Assembly (NCBI GenBank): GCA_023436605.1
Contig: JAEZIQ010000112.1
Coordinates: 1 to 18,760 of the forward strand
DNA: 18,760 nt
DNA from: Actinomycetes bacterium
GTDB lineage: Bacteria > Actinomycetota > Thermoleophilia > Solirubrobacterales > 70-9
Direction of reading: 5' to 3'
Part shown: positions 1 to 7,186 of the stretch, piece after piece
How the letters are laid out: each line of letters begins with the position of its first letter
Position numbering within the stretch: the first letter of the stretch is position 1
The notes under the pieces: generated by a model
What the model was told of the DNA's origin: nothing
What the model saw: the letters and a program-made list of their open reading frames with translations, nothing else
Databases searched by the model: none
Translations under genes and position numbers: made by a program

Positions 1-283
1 CGCCCTTGATCTCGCCCCACACCCCCCCCCGCCACCTCTGACTGGTGCCGAGGGCGTGGCGGGCGGTGTCTCCCAGGTAGTCCGCAAACTGGCCCAGCAG
101 CGGTTTATCCAGGCCGTACTGGGCCTGCAGCTTCTCGATCTCTTCAGGGGTTGCCCGCGGCAGCCTTGCCAGCTGTTCGGTCGGGTCACCCATCACCCGG
201 AAGAGGAAGAAGTTGAACACGATCACGAACAGCAGCGTGAAAACTGCTGCCGCGATCTTGCCGCTGAGCCAGCGCGCGTTCAA
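1..283 (-). CDS. Oligopeptide ABC transporter permease, DppB type (N-terminal part, cut by window edge)
   Basis: Reading leftward from a TTG at 283, about 94 codons are open to the window edge. The product starts with NARWLSGKIAAAV, then one hydrophobic segment (about residues 9-28), then a GDP motif and a stretch rich in charged residues ending with LDKPLLGQFADYLGD and HALGTSQ. This is the usual N-terminus of DppB/OppB permeases, which form half of the membrane channel of peptide importers. The nearby ATG (297) and GTG (288) hit a TGA within a few codons, so TTG is the only sensible start. A GAGG at about 295-292 lies a proper distance upstream, inside the end of the binding-protein gene, so translation is probably coupled. 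A run of nine C (22-30) is in frame here but is a place to suspect sequencing slips. The partner permease and ATPases presumably lie beyond the edge. Confidence 0.85.
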   Translation of the reverse strand, partial: MNARWLSGKIAAAVFTLLFVIVFNFFLFRVMGDPTEQLARLPRATPEEIEKLQAQYGLDKPLLGQFADYLGDTARHALGTSQRWRGGVWGEIKG

Positions 284-293
284 GCCACGGGCC

Positions 294-2138
294 TCATTTC
301 TCTTCCTCTTCCTTCTCGAGCGGCCCGTCGGCGACCTCGAGCGGTTCGTCGCGGCGTCGACGCGACCTGACGATGAAGAAGCCGATCAGCCCGAGGACGA
401 TCACGGCGATAACCGCGATCACGATCCCGCTGCTGCCGCCGCTCTCATCCGAGCTCGCCGCCGAGGCCGGTTCCAGCTCGAGCAGAGGCGCGTAACCGGC
501 CTGTTCGCAGAAGACGTCGCCGTCACCGGAGGGGCAGGTGGGCTCGACGTTGGCGATCCGATCGGTCCGGTAGGCCTGCAGGTTCGGGTCCTCGGTCAGG
601 ACGATGTAGGGCAGATCTTCCTGCAGCCGGTTGATCATCCGGTGGATGGTCTCGCGGCGCTTCTCGACGTCGAACTCGCCCGACTGTTCGGCGTAGAGCT
701 TGTCGTACTCCTCGTTGCTGTAGAAGGAGTCGGAGGAACCGCCGATCTCGTCGGTCGTCATCAGGCTGAGCAGGAAGCTGGGGTCGTAGGCGTCGCCGCC
801 CCAACCCCAGATGAACGCGTCAAAGTCGGGAGCCGGTTTGCCATCGACCTGGCGCACGGTGATCTCGGTCAGCTTGTCGACGCTGACCTCCTGAACCTTG
901 AACTCGATCCCGACTTCACGGGCCATCTCCGCGACCAGCTTGGCGGCCTGGGCGTTGTAGGCGGACTCGGATCGGGTCCGGGTGAACAGATTGAAGGAAA
1001 GCCGATCACCATCCTTCTCCCTGATCCCGTCATCGCCGGGTACGTAGCCGGCTTCGTCGAGAATCTCCTTGGCGCGCTCCGGGTCGAACGCATAGGTCTC
1101 GTCCGGCTCCTGGTAGAAGGACTTGTAAAACGACGGAAGCAGTCCGTTGGCGACGAATGAAGTGCCCTGGGCCGCAATCTCGTTGATCCGGTTCCGGTCG
1201 ATCGAGTAGGCGATCGCCTGGCGCACGGGGAGGTCCTGGATCGCGGGGTTCACCTTCGCGTCAGGGCAGATGTCCGGGGGACACAGGTTGAAGGCGAGCT
1301 CGGTGAAGGCGGGAGACGGGCTGGCCAGGGTTTCGACGTTTTCCTGTTCTCCCAGCCGCTCGAAGGTGGCCGACTGGACCTCCGGCACCAGGTCGATTTC
1401 GCCCAGTTGGAGTCCACGTTCGACCGCGTCCTGGTTTCCGTACTTGATGAACTGAAGTTCCGAGAACTTCGGCTCCTTGCCTGAGAATTCCGGGTTCTGC
1501 TTCATCGTGATCTGACGCCCGCGGTCGAACTCGGTGACGATGAAGGGACCGGTACCGACCAGGGGAAGCGAGGGCTGGTAGCTGGTGGTCAGCTCTTCGA
1601 GCGGGACCTTGCCCCAGATGTGCTTGGGCAGGATGTAGATCAGGAGTCCGCCGACGATCCTTGCGTCCGGCTTGTTGGTCTCGATCACCACCGTCTTCGG
1701 ATCCGGGGTCCGGATCGCGGTCACGTTGTCGGTGTAGCTGGTGAACAGTTCTCCCTCTTCACCGAGCGTTTCCAGCGTCCACTTGACGTCGGCCGAAGTG
1801 ACCGGCTTGCCGTCGGACCACTTCTTGTCGCCCAGCGTGAAGGTGACGGTCTTGCGGTCATCCGACACTTCCCAGCTTTCGGCGATACCCGGCGAGGGGG
1901 AAAGGTCCTCAGGGTTGAAGTTGACCAGCAGATCCCAGTTGATCGCCCAGATCGTGTAGCTCTCCTCGTCGAGGCCGATGAATGGATTGAGCGTCTGGGG
2001 ATCCTGTGCCCAGCCGATGCGCAGCACCTCGCCGCTTCCGCCCCCGTTCTCGCCGTCCGCCTGTGCGAACGCGGGGAGCATCAGGATCAGGGCCGCAACG
2101 AACCCGGCCAGATACCTAGTGATTTTCCTCGTACTCAT
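294..2138 (-). CDS. Peptide ABC transporter substrate-binding protein (SBP family 5) with C-terminal membrane anchor
   Basis: A 614-residue extracellular solute-binding protein of the DppA/OppA family (SBP_bac_5). It binds peptides outside the membrane and hands them to the permease encoded next. The N-terminus is a Sec signal peptide (hydrophobic core about residues 9-24, likely cleavage after AFAQA) without a lipobox cysteine. The family's typical start follows: LRIGWAQDPQTLNP, LVNFNPED, IAESWEVS, KWSDGKPVTSADVKW. Unusually, the C-terminus has a Ser/Gly-rich linker, one transmembrane helix (about 571-590), an RSRRRR stop-transfer cluster and an acidic tail ending EKEEEEK. The protein is therefore probably held in the membrane by its C-terminus instead of a lipid. 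ATG 2138 has a strong AAGGAGAGG five bases upstream. It follows the carboxypeptidase gene by 21 bases and its stop is 10 bases before the permease TTG. Peptide as ligand is inferred from the family. Confidence 0.93.
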   Translation of the reverse strand: MSTRKITRYLAGFVAALILMLPAFAQADGENGGGSGEVLRIGWAQDPQTLNPFIGLDEESYTIWAINWDLLVNFNPEDLSPSPGIAESWEVSDDRKTVTFTLGDKKWSDGKPVTSADVKWTLETLGEEGELFTSYTDNVTAIRTPDPKTVVIETNKPDARIVGGLLIYILPKHIWGKVPLEELTTSYQPSLPLVGTGPFIVTEFDRGRQITMKQNPEFSGKEPKFSELQFIKYGNQDAVERGLQLGEIDLVPEVQSATFERLGEQENVETLASPSPAFTELAFNLCPPDICPDAKVNPAIQDLPVRQAIAYSIDRNRINEIAAQGTSFVANGLLPSFYKSFYQEPDETYAFDPERAKEILDEAGYVPGDDGIREKDGDRLSFNLFTRTRSESAYNAQAAKLVAEMAREVGIEFKVQEVSVDKLTEITVRQVDGKPAPDFDAFIWGWGGDAYDPSFLLSLMTTDEIGGSSDSFYSNEEYDKLYAEQSGEFDVEKRRETIHRMINRLQEDLPYIVLTEDPNLQAYRTDRIANVEPTCPSGDGDVFCEQAGYAPLLELEPASAASSDESGGSSGIVIAVIAVIVLGLIGFFIVRSRRRRDEPLEVADGPLEKEEEEK

Positions 2139-2159
2139 TACCTCTCCTTGGTTGCTGGG

Positions 2160-3119
2160 CTAGACCGGCTCAACGGCCGGTTCGATCACTTCAAGTCTGC
2201 GACGGTCCCCGTCCACCCGGACCCGGGCTCCGAGCGGCATCGTCGCCATGTGCTTCCCGTGGCCGATCGGCACGTTGGCGATTGCCGGGATGCCGAGCGG
2301 TGCGATCAGCTCGTCGAGGACCTGCTCGATCGAAAGCGTTGACTCGGGCCCCTCGGGAGGTGTCCGCGGCTGGAGCATCACGTCGGTTCCAAAAACGAAT
2401 CCGGTGATCTTGTCCAGCTTGCCGGCCCGGATCAGGTGGTTGAGCAGGGTGTCGATCAGGTACTGGTCGGTGTTCAGGTCCTCGACCATCAGCACGCAAC
2501 CGTCGGTCTCGACCTCGAACGGGGTGCCCAGGCTGGCCGAAACCAGGGTCAGACAACCGCCAACCAGGGTTCCTTCACCAACTCCGGCCCCGACCCCGAG
2601 GACGTAGGGATCGTCCGGGTCCTCGAAGACTTCGCCCAGGGGTTCCGGTTGGAAGGCACGATGGAACCACTCTTCCGTCTCCGCGGTCAGCTCGTCCTTG
2701 CGACGGGTGAAGCGGAGGAAGTTCGGGCCATAGAAGGTGACCCAGCCAGGCTTGCGGGCGAGCGCGAGGTGAATACCCGTTATGTCGCTGAAACCGCAGA
2801 CGATGCGCGGCTCGCCGAGCCCGTCCCAATCGATCAGGGGAAAAAGCCGGGCCGACCCGTACCCGCCACAGAGCATGTGGACCATGTCGATGCCCGGCTC
2901 GGAAAGCGCCCACTGGAGGTCCGCGGCCCGTTCCGCGTCGGTTCCGGCCAGATAGCCGTGAACGTTCCGGTGGTTGGGTCCGAATATCACCCGGTGTCCG
3001 CGCGACTCGAAATACGCCGTCGCCTGTTCGATTTCCGAACGGGTCTGCGGCGGACTAGCAGGGGCCACCACCGCGATGGTCGCGTTTTCCGGCAAGGCCT
3101 TCGGCTTGATCCGACTCAT
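2160..3119 (-). CDS. S66 family LD-carboxypeptidase (LdcA/MccF-like)
   Basis: A 319-residue serine peptidase of family S66. Members are muramoyltetrapeptide LD-carboxypeptidases, which remove the terminal D-Ala from murein peptides in the cytoplasm, and MccF-type enzymes, which cleave peptidyl-nucleotide antibiotics. The Ser-Glu-His set is visible: nucleophile S89 in CGGYGSAR, E213 in MVEDLN, and H287 in VPIGHGKHMATMPLG. The Arg usually before GGYG in LdcA is Cys here. No signal peptide is present. ATG 3119 is preferred, being two bases after the TetR stop with GGGG upstream; a TTG at 3125 overlapping that stop (TTGA) is the alternative and adds two residues. It lies between tetR and the peptide-binding gene on the same strand, which suggests it trims imported or recycled peptides. 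Sequence alone does not separate the LdcA and MccF roles. Confidence 0.9.
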   Translation of the reverse strand: MSRIKPKALPENATIAVVAPASPPQTRSEIEQATAYFESRGHRVIFGPNHRNVHGYLAGTDAERAADLQWALSEPGIDMVHMLCGGYGSARLFPLIDWDGLGEPRIVCGFSDITGIHLALARKPGWVTFYGPNFLRFTRRKDELTAETEEWFHRAFQPEPLGEVFEDPDDPYVLGVGAGVGEGTLVGGCLTLVSASLGTPFEVETDGCVLMVEDLNTDQYLIDTLLNHLIRAGKLDKITGFVFGTDVMLQPRTPPEGPESTLSIEQVLDELIAPLGIPAIANVPIGHGKHMATMPLGARVRVDGDRRRLEVIEPAVEPV

Positions 3120-3121
3120 CC

Positions 3122-3748
3122 TCAATTTCCCCTCTTCCCTCGTTTGCGCTTCGCCTGGACCGACCCGAGCACGAGCTCGACGTGAATTTCAGCGACCCTT
3201 TCCAGGGACAGCGCTCCCGCGGGGTCATACCACAAGGCGACCCCTGTGCACTGGAGCAGGATCGCGTAGCTGGCCACCGCCGGATCGGAAACCTCGAATT
3301 CGCCGGCTTCGAGCCCTCGCTCGATCATCCCCTTGAACATCGCCTCGTATGCATCCCGACGGGCGATGAGTCGGGACTTCGGTTCCGGACTCAAGGCTCT
3401 GATCTCGCTGTCGGTCACGAAAGCGGCCCGAGGGTTCCTGCCGTGGAAGAGAACATGCTCGCGAACCGCCGCGGCCAGCTCTCCTGCCGGATCGTCGGCA
3501 GCCTCCACCGCCGCGTTGACCGCGGTTTCAAGCTGGTCGATGAAATCATCCTGGAGCCAGGTGAGGATGCTCTCCTTGGAGGGGAACCAGTGGTAGATCG
3601 CGGCCGGCTGAATCCCGGCCGCAGCGGCAATCTCGCGCATCGAGGTGGCGTGATAGCCGCGCTCGGCGAAGAGGTCGATGGCCGCTTCCTCGATCGCCTG
3701 GCGCGTGGCCTCGCCCCGCCGGGGACCGGATTCCGCCGCTTCAGGCAA
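3122..3748 (-). CDS. TetR/AcrR family transcriptional regulator
   Basis: A roughly 208-residue one-component repressor. The N-terminal TetR helix-turn-helix is clear: ATRQAIEEAAIDLFAERGYH, then TSMREIAAAAGI and the recognition helix region PAAIYHWFPSKESIL. The remainder is an alpha-helical ligand domain with no assignable ligand, ending in a basic tail (KRKRGKRGN). The frame is open back to a TTG at 3808, but that has no ribosome site and would overlap kce by 68 bases. TTG 3748 overlaps the kce stop by only eight bases, has GAAGG about ten bases upstream, and gives a normal family length. It is embedded in the kdd-kce operon, so it probably controls that operon and itself, with an amine, keto-acid or CoA intermediate as a plausible effector. 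That role is inference. The start is uncertain; the family call is secure. Confidence 0.9.
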   Translation of the reverse strand: MPEAAESGPRRGEATRQAIEEAAIDLFAERGYHATSMREIAAAAGIQPAAIYHWFPSKESILTWLQDDFIDQLETAVNAAVEAADDPAGELAAAVREHVLFHGRNPRAAFVTDSEIRALSPEPKSRLIARRDAYEAMFKGMIERGLEAGEFEVSDPAVASYAILLQCTGVALWYDPAGALSLERVAEIHVELVLGSVQAKRKRGKRGN

Positions 3749-4574
3749 GGGAGAGAAGCCTTCGGGTCGTGGCCTGGTCGGCCACTTCTCTGCCGAGGGT
3801 CCCGGCAAGATCGACCGCCATCTCGACCAGCGCGGCGTTGGAGGGGGCCAGTACCCCCCGGCTCAGGTAAGCGACGTCCTCGAGGCCGGTGCGGATCCCG
3901 GGCGCCCCCTTGAGCAGGGCAAGTCCGATCATCCGCCGGTGATGCCGGCCGATACAGGTGACGGTCCAGAAGGCATCCGGCGGAAGCGGCCTCAACATCG
4001 CGTCGAGTGCCTCGGGCGAAGCGTCGATGCCTCCGGGCACGCCGAAGACGAGGTTGATCCGAAGCGGTTCGGGGAGGATCCCCTCCTCCAGCCACTTCAC
4101 CGCGCTGACCACGTGACCCACGTCGAAACACTCGACCTCGAGAGCAATGCCCGAATCGAGCGCGCGTTTGACGATGCCCCGTCCGGCTGGCGGCGCCGTG
4201 ATGAATGTTTCGTCGCCGAAGTTCATCGACCCTGACTCCACCCCGGAGATGTCCGGTCCCGCCTCGAGCCCGGTAGTCCGTTCCTCGATCGTCATGTCGT
4301 TGCTTCCTCCGGTCGAAACCATCGTCAGCAGGTCCGAGCCGGCCCGGATCCGGTCGATCACGTCCTGGAAAAGCTCCGGTCGGCCGCTGGGCGTGCCGTC
4401 GTCTTCACGCACGTGGAGATGGACGACGGTCGCACCGGCGGCGGCCGCTTCGATCGACGAGTTCGCAATCTCCTCGGTCGTGTACGGGATGTTGGGATTG
4501 CTCTCCCGGAAGACGTCGGCACCGGTGACGGCGACGGTCAGTACGACGGGGTCGGTGTCCCAGCTTCGGCTCAT
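3741..4574 (-). CDS. kce: 3-keto-5-aminohexanoate cleavage enzyme (BKACE family, DUF849)
   Basis: A 277-residue metal-dependent beta-keto acid cleavage enzyme. Kce condenses 3-keto-5-aminohexanoate with acetyl-CoA and releases 3-aminobutyryl-CoA and acetoacetate in lysine fermentation. The family zinc ligands are visible as H52 and H54 in VVHLHVREDDG and E232 in GIRTGLEDVAY, with catalytic-type R228 and D233 in the same motif. VSTGGS (87-91) corresponds to the substrate-carboxylate loop. The characterised enzyme has a Glu early in the chain that contacts the substrate amino group (as I recall, Glu14); the aligned position here is D20 in VTGAD. The BKACE family has several substrate types; the upstream kdd is the main reason to choose this one. 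ATG 4574 overlaps the thioesterase stop (ATGA), and the 3' end overlaps tetR, so translation looks coupled. Confidence 0.88.
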   Translation of the reverse strand: MSRSWDTDPVVLTVAVTGADVFRESNPNIPYTTEEIANSSIEAAAAGATVVHLHVREDDGTPSGRPELFQDVIDRIRAGSDLLTMVSTGGSNDMTIEERTTGLEAGPDISGVESGSMNFGDETFITAPPAGRGIVKRALDSGIALEVECFDVGHVVSAVKWLEEGILPEPLRINLVFGVPGGIDASPEALDAMLRPLPPDAFWTVTCIGRHHRRMIGLALLKGAPGIRTGLEDVAYLSRGVLAPSNAALVEMAVDLAGTLGREVADQATTRRLLSLA

Positions 4575-4954
4575 TTCTCGCTACCTCCGGTCATCATCGA
4601 TCGCTCTTCGTCGGTTATCGGCCTGGGACTGGAAGTGGCGCTGTCCCACATGACCAGCCCGAATATCGCTTCAATGGCCGGCTCTCCGTCCTCGGTCAGG
4701 ATCCGCTCCGAAGTCTGGAAGCTGGTTCGCCCGATCTCCCGGATCACGCACTCGACCGTGACCGAGGCCGTTTCGGGCTTGATCTCCCTTAGCCAGGTGA
4801 CCGAGCAACGTCCCACCACGTAGTCGGCGGGTCCCATTCCCCGGCTGCGGAGAAAGGCATCCCGGCCTTCCTCGAAGTAATCGAAGGCGGCCGCGTGATT
4901 GACGTGACCGAGTCCGTCGACGTCGCGCCAGCGTGTCTGCACCCGATGGTTCAT
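4571..4954 (-). CDS. Acyl-CoA thioesterase, 4HBT/YbgC-FadM-like hotdog protein
   Basis: A 127-residue single hotdog-fold protein. The N-terminus TRWRDVDGLGHVNHAAAF matches the 4-hydroxybenzoyl-CoA thioesterase/FadM motif, in which the second Asp (D13) is the usual catalytic residue, followed by an FDYFEEGRDAF helix. It should hydrolyse a small acyl-CoA in the cytoplasm. ATG 4954 overlaps the kdd stop (ATGA) and its own stop overlaps the kce start (ATGA), so it is tightly coupled between kdd and kce. In clostridial lysine fermentation this position in the pathway uses 3-aminobutyryl-CoA ammonia lyase, also a small hotdog-related protein, but the motif here is of the thioesterase kind. A likely substrate is the 3-aminobutyryl-CoA made by Kce; this is inferred from position only. 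Confidence 0.87.
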   Translation of the reverse strand: MNHRVQTRWRDVDGLGHVNHAAAFDYFEEGRDAFLRSRGMGPADYVVGRCSVTWLREIKPETASVTVECVIREIGRTSFQTSERILTEDGEPAIEAIFGLVMWDSATSSPRPITDEERSMMTGGSEK

Positions 4955-5973
4955 GGGGCTGCCCGCTCGATTCCGAGCGCTTTCCTGAGCGGCTCGCTGC
5001 GACGGACGAGGTCCAGCGACCACGCACCCCGGTCCGGGGTGAAACCGGATCCGACCAGCATCCTCACGTCCCGTCCGATCCCGTCGGCGGTCAGGGCGGC
5101 GGTCTGGAAGCTGGTCGCCATCGAGAAGAAGAGAACGGTTCCGCCGGGCGCGGTGGCCAGGATCGCGGCAGGTTCACAGCCGGTGGAGCTGACCACGACC
5201 ACGGTCAGGTCGGCTTCCGGAGCCCCCGCTTCGGCCAGCCGGTCACGGGTCCCGACCGGATCCCTCAGGTCCGCCGCCAGTCCGATGTCACAGAGTCCGA
5301 GATCTTGAACCAGCCCGATCGCAGCGGGATCGGCGTCGATCCCGATCACTGTCCCGCCCTCGGTAACTTCGCGAGCGGCCGCCATCGCCAGTTTGCCGGC
5401 GTGACCGGCACCCATCACGCAGACCGTGTCCCCGGGCCCGGCCAGCCTCTCCACGTGGGATCCGGCGCCGTAGACGTCGTATACCTCAAGTGCTGTCGCT
5501 TCCGGAAGGTCGTCCGGCAAGCGGCCCCATGGGGCCGAGTTGAAGACGTAGGCGGTGCCGCGAACGGCAATCTGGGCCGAGTCCGGATCAAGCTCGAGGA
5601 CTTCGTCCAGGCGGAGCGGAGTCAGAGTGAGTGATGCGAGGGTGACGATCCGGTCGCCGACCGCCGGGGGGTCAATGTATTCCGGCCCGACTTCGGTAAC
5701 CGTCCCCAGAGCCACTCCGCCGGAATCGGTCACCGGGTTGTGCATCTTGCCGCGCTGGCCGACGATCTCCATGACCCGGGCGGCCATCGCCGTCGGGTCG
5801 GCCTCACAATCCCTCCTGATGTTGCCGAAGGAGGTCGCGTCCAGACACAGCTTCTCGACCGAGATCGCGAACTCGTCGGGCCGCAACGGATCCGAGGCGT
5901 CGAGCACCGCAGCAGGTTGCGGCAGCGCCCCGCTCGGGTCAATTACCCGATCGGTTCCGTAAGTCTCGTTCAC
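4951..5973 (-). CDS. kdd: L-erythro-3,5-diaminohexanoate dehydrogenase
   Basis: A 340-residue NAD(P)-dependent dehydrogenase that deaminates 3,5-diaminohexanoate to 3-keto-5-aminohexanoate, the step just before Kce. Recognised from the characteristic family blocks: YGTDRVIDPSGALPQPA at the N-terminus, DATSFGNIRRDCEADP, MEIVGQRGKMHNPVTDSGG (about 68-86), SLTLTPLRLDEV, a Rossmann dinucleotide motif VMGAGHAGK (187-194), and FFSMATSFQTAALTADGIG followed by VGSGFTPD near the C-terminus. The frame is open upstream to 6108, but family homology begins at the GTG at 5973, which has a GAGGG seven bases upstream. It is the first gene of the minus-strand operon and its stop overlaps the thioesterase start. 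Lysine 2,3- and 5,6-aminomutases, which would make its substrate from lysine, are not in the window. Confidence 0.92.
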   Translation of the reverse strand: MNETYGTDRVIDPSGALPQPAAVLDASDPLRPDEFAISVEKLCLDATSFGNIRRDCEADPTAMAARVMEIVGQRGKMHNPVTDSGGVALGTVTEVGPEYIDPPAVGDRIVTLASLTLTPLRLDEVLELDPDSAQIAVRGTAYVFNSAPWGRLPDDLPEATALEVYDVYGAGSHVERLAGPGDTVCVMGAGHAGKLAMAAAREVTEGGTVIGIDADPAAIGLVQDLGLCDIGLAADLRDPVGTRDRLAEAGAPEADLTVVVVSSTGCEPAAILATAPGGTVLFFSMATSFQTAALTADGIGRDVRMLVGSGFTPDRGAWSLDLVRRSEPLRKALGIERAAP

Positions 5974-6004
5974 TCCTCCACCCTCAGCTTCATGAACGAC
6001 CGTT

Positions 6005-6033
6005 AGGCTAGTGGGGAACCCGTGCCCCGTCAA
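6005..6033 (-). promoter_or_regulatory. Candidate promoter of the kdd-kce-peptide transport operon
   Basis: Reading the minus strand, TTGACG (6033-6028) and TAGCCT (6010-6005) are separated by exactly 17 bases, a good match to a housekeeping sigma promoter. Transcription would start near 5998, about 25 bases before the GTG of kdd. A short imperfect palindrome, AACG-N2-CGTT (5995-6004), covers the expected start site and is a possible but weak operator for the operon's TetR protein. Confidence 0.5.
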
Positions 6034-6072
6034 GCCGGATCCTGAGAAGGTGGTCAGGACTTGAGAATCGAG

Positions 6073-7137
6073 ATGCCAGCCGTCGCCGCAGAGGACGACC
6101 GGGAACATCAGCCGGAGGGAGAGGTCTGGGTCGGCGTAAGGATCGAGGGCACCGAATCGGTCGAACGTCCCCGGGTGATCCGGGAAGCGCTGCTGGCCGC
6201 CGGGGCCAGGATCCAGGAACCGGACTCACATCCCGATTCAGAGATCACCGCCGTCCACGACCCGGCGCTCCTGAGCTGGATGGAAACGGCACACCGCGAC
6301 TGGCTGGAAGCCGGACTGGACCGGGACCCGGGCCAGGACCGGGTGGTCCCCTACATATTTCCTCACCCCGGCCTGCTCGACGGACCCGACCCCTTTGAGC
6401 CGGTCGCGGCCTCCGCCCGGGCCGGATTCTGGTGTTACGACACGATGACCCTGATCGGTCCGGGCACCTGGCAGGCCGCCCGCGCTGCCGCCGATGTCGC
6501 ACTCACCGCAGCCGGCCTTGTCGGGTCCGGTGAAGCGGCGGCCTACGCCCTCTGCCGCCCTCCCGGCCACCACGCGACCCGCGATGCGATTGGCGGCTCC
6601 TGTTATCTCAACAACGCCGCGATTGCCGCCCGGCACCTCGCGGGGCCCGGGGCAGTAGGTGTGCTCGACATCGATGCCCACCACGGCAACGGAACCCAGT
6701 CGATCTTCTACGAAGATCCCGGAGTCCTGACCGCTTCGGTCCACGTCGACCCCGCCGAAGGATGGTTCCCGCACTTCCTCGGATTCGAATCCGAACGCGG
6801 CCGGGCCGAAGGAGAAGGAAGCAACCGGAACCGGACCCTGGCCCCGGGGAGCGCCGATGGTGAGTGGCTTGAGGCGATCGAAAGCCAGCTCGCCTGGCTC
6901 ACCCAGGGTGGGATCCGTTACCTGGTCGTGGCGCTCGGCCTCGACGCAGCGGCCGGTGACCCGGAAGGTCCCTTCGCAGTTTCAGTCGACGGATACCGTG
7001 AGGCCGGCCGCCTGATCGGAGCGGCCGGCATTCCGACGGTGTTCGTTCAGGAAGGCGGCTACGACCTTGAGACTCTCGGTGAACTCGTAACCGTCACACT
7101 CGCCGGTTTCGAGGATGGCCTCAATTCAGATTCCTGA
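6073..7137 (+). CDS. Histone deacetylase / acetylpolyamine amidohydrolase family protein
   Basis: A 354-residue zinc deacetylase of the HDAC superfamily, closest in layout to bacterial acetylpolyamine amidohydrolases, which remove acetyl groups from amines. The tandem catalytic histidines H166-H167 lie in RPPGHHATRD. Zinc ligands are D201 and H203 in LDIDAHHGNGTQS and D291 in LGLDAAAGDP. The transition-state tyrosine is Y330 in EGGYDLE. GGSCYLNNAAIAA and a glycine-rich GRAEGEGSNRN loop are also typical. No signal peptide, so cytoplasmic. ATG 6073 is preferred; an in-frame TTG at 6061 would add four residues and cannot be excluded. It is transcribed divergently from kdd, sharing about 100 bases of promoter region. 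The substrate is unknown. An N-acetylated lysine, beta-lysine or diamine would fit the neighbours, but that is inference. Confidence 0.92.
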   Translation: MPAVAAEDDREHQPEGEVWVGVRIEGTESVERPRVIREALLAAGARIQEPDSHPDSEITAVHDPALLSWMETAHRDWLEAGLDRDPGQDRVVPYIFPHPGLLDGPDPFEPVAASARAGFWCYDTMTLIGPGTWQAARAAADVALTAAGLVGSGEAAAYALCRPPGHHATRDAIGGSCYLNNAAIAARHLAGPGAVGVLDIDAHHGNGTQSIFYEDPGVLTASVHVDPAEGWFPHFLGFESERGRAEGEGSNRNRTLAPGSADGEWLEAIESQLAWLTQGGIRYLVVALGLDAAAGDPEGPFAVSVDGYREAGRLIGAAGIPTVFVQEGGYDLETLGELVTVTLAGFEDGLNSDS

Positions 7138-7141
7138 GCGT

Positions 7142-7186
7142 TGACATTGAAGATTGGAGCGCTATTTGGCGAGAACTTCAATGTCA
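7142..7186. repeat. Structured repeat element, copy 1 (hairpin between convergent genes)
   Basis: An 11-bp perfect stem (7142-7152 with 7176-7186) encloses a 23-base loop containing AGCGCTATTTG (7158-7168). It lies between the deacetylase stop and the phospholipase D stop, and its right arm contains the phospholipase stop codon. It aligns without gaps to the second copy near 8298-8340. There is no U-tract on either strand, so it is not a standard intrinsic terminator, though it may still end or stabilise transcripts. Confidence 0.7.

Noticed and set aside
22..30. Run of nine C as a possible frameshift in the permease gene
   Set aside because: The frame stays open with permease-like residues on both sides up to the window edge, so no frameshift is shown; only a sequencing caution remains.
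213..1160. Long open frame on the plus strand inside the peptide-binding protein gene
   Set aside because: Antisense to a clearly conserved gene; composition is a by-product of GC-rich codon use and it shows no domain.
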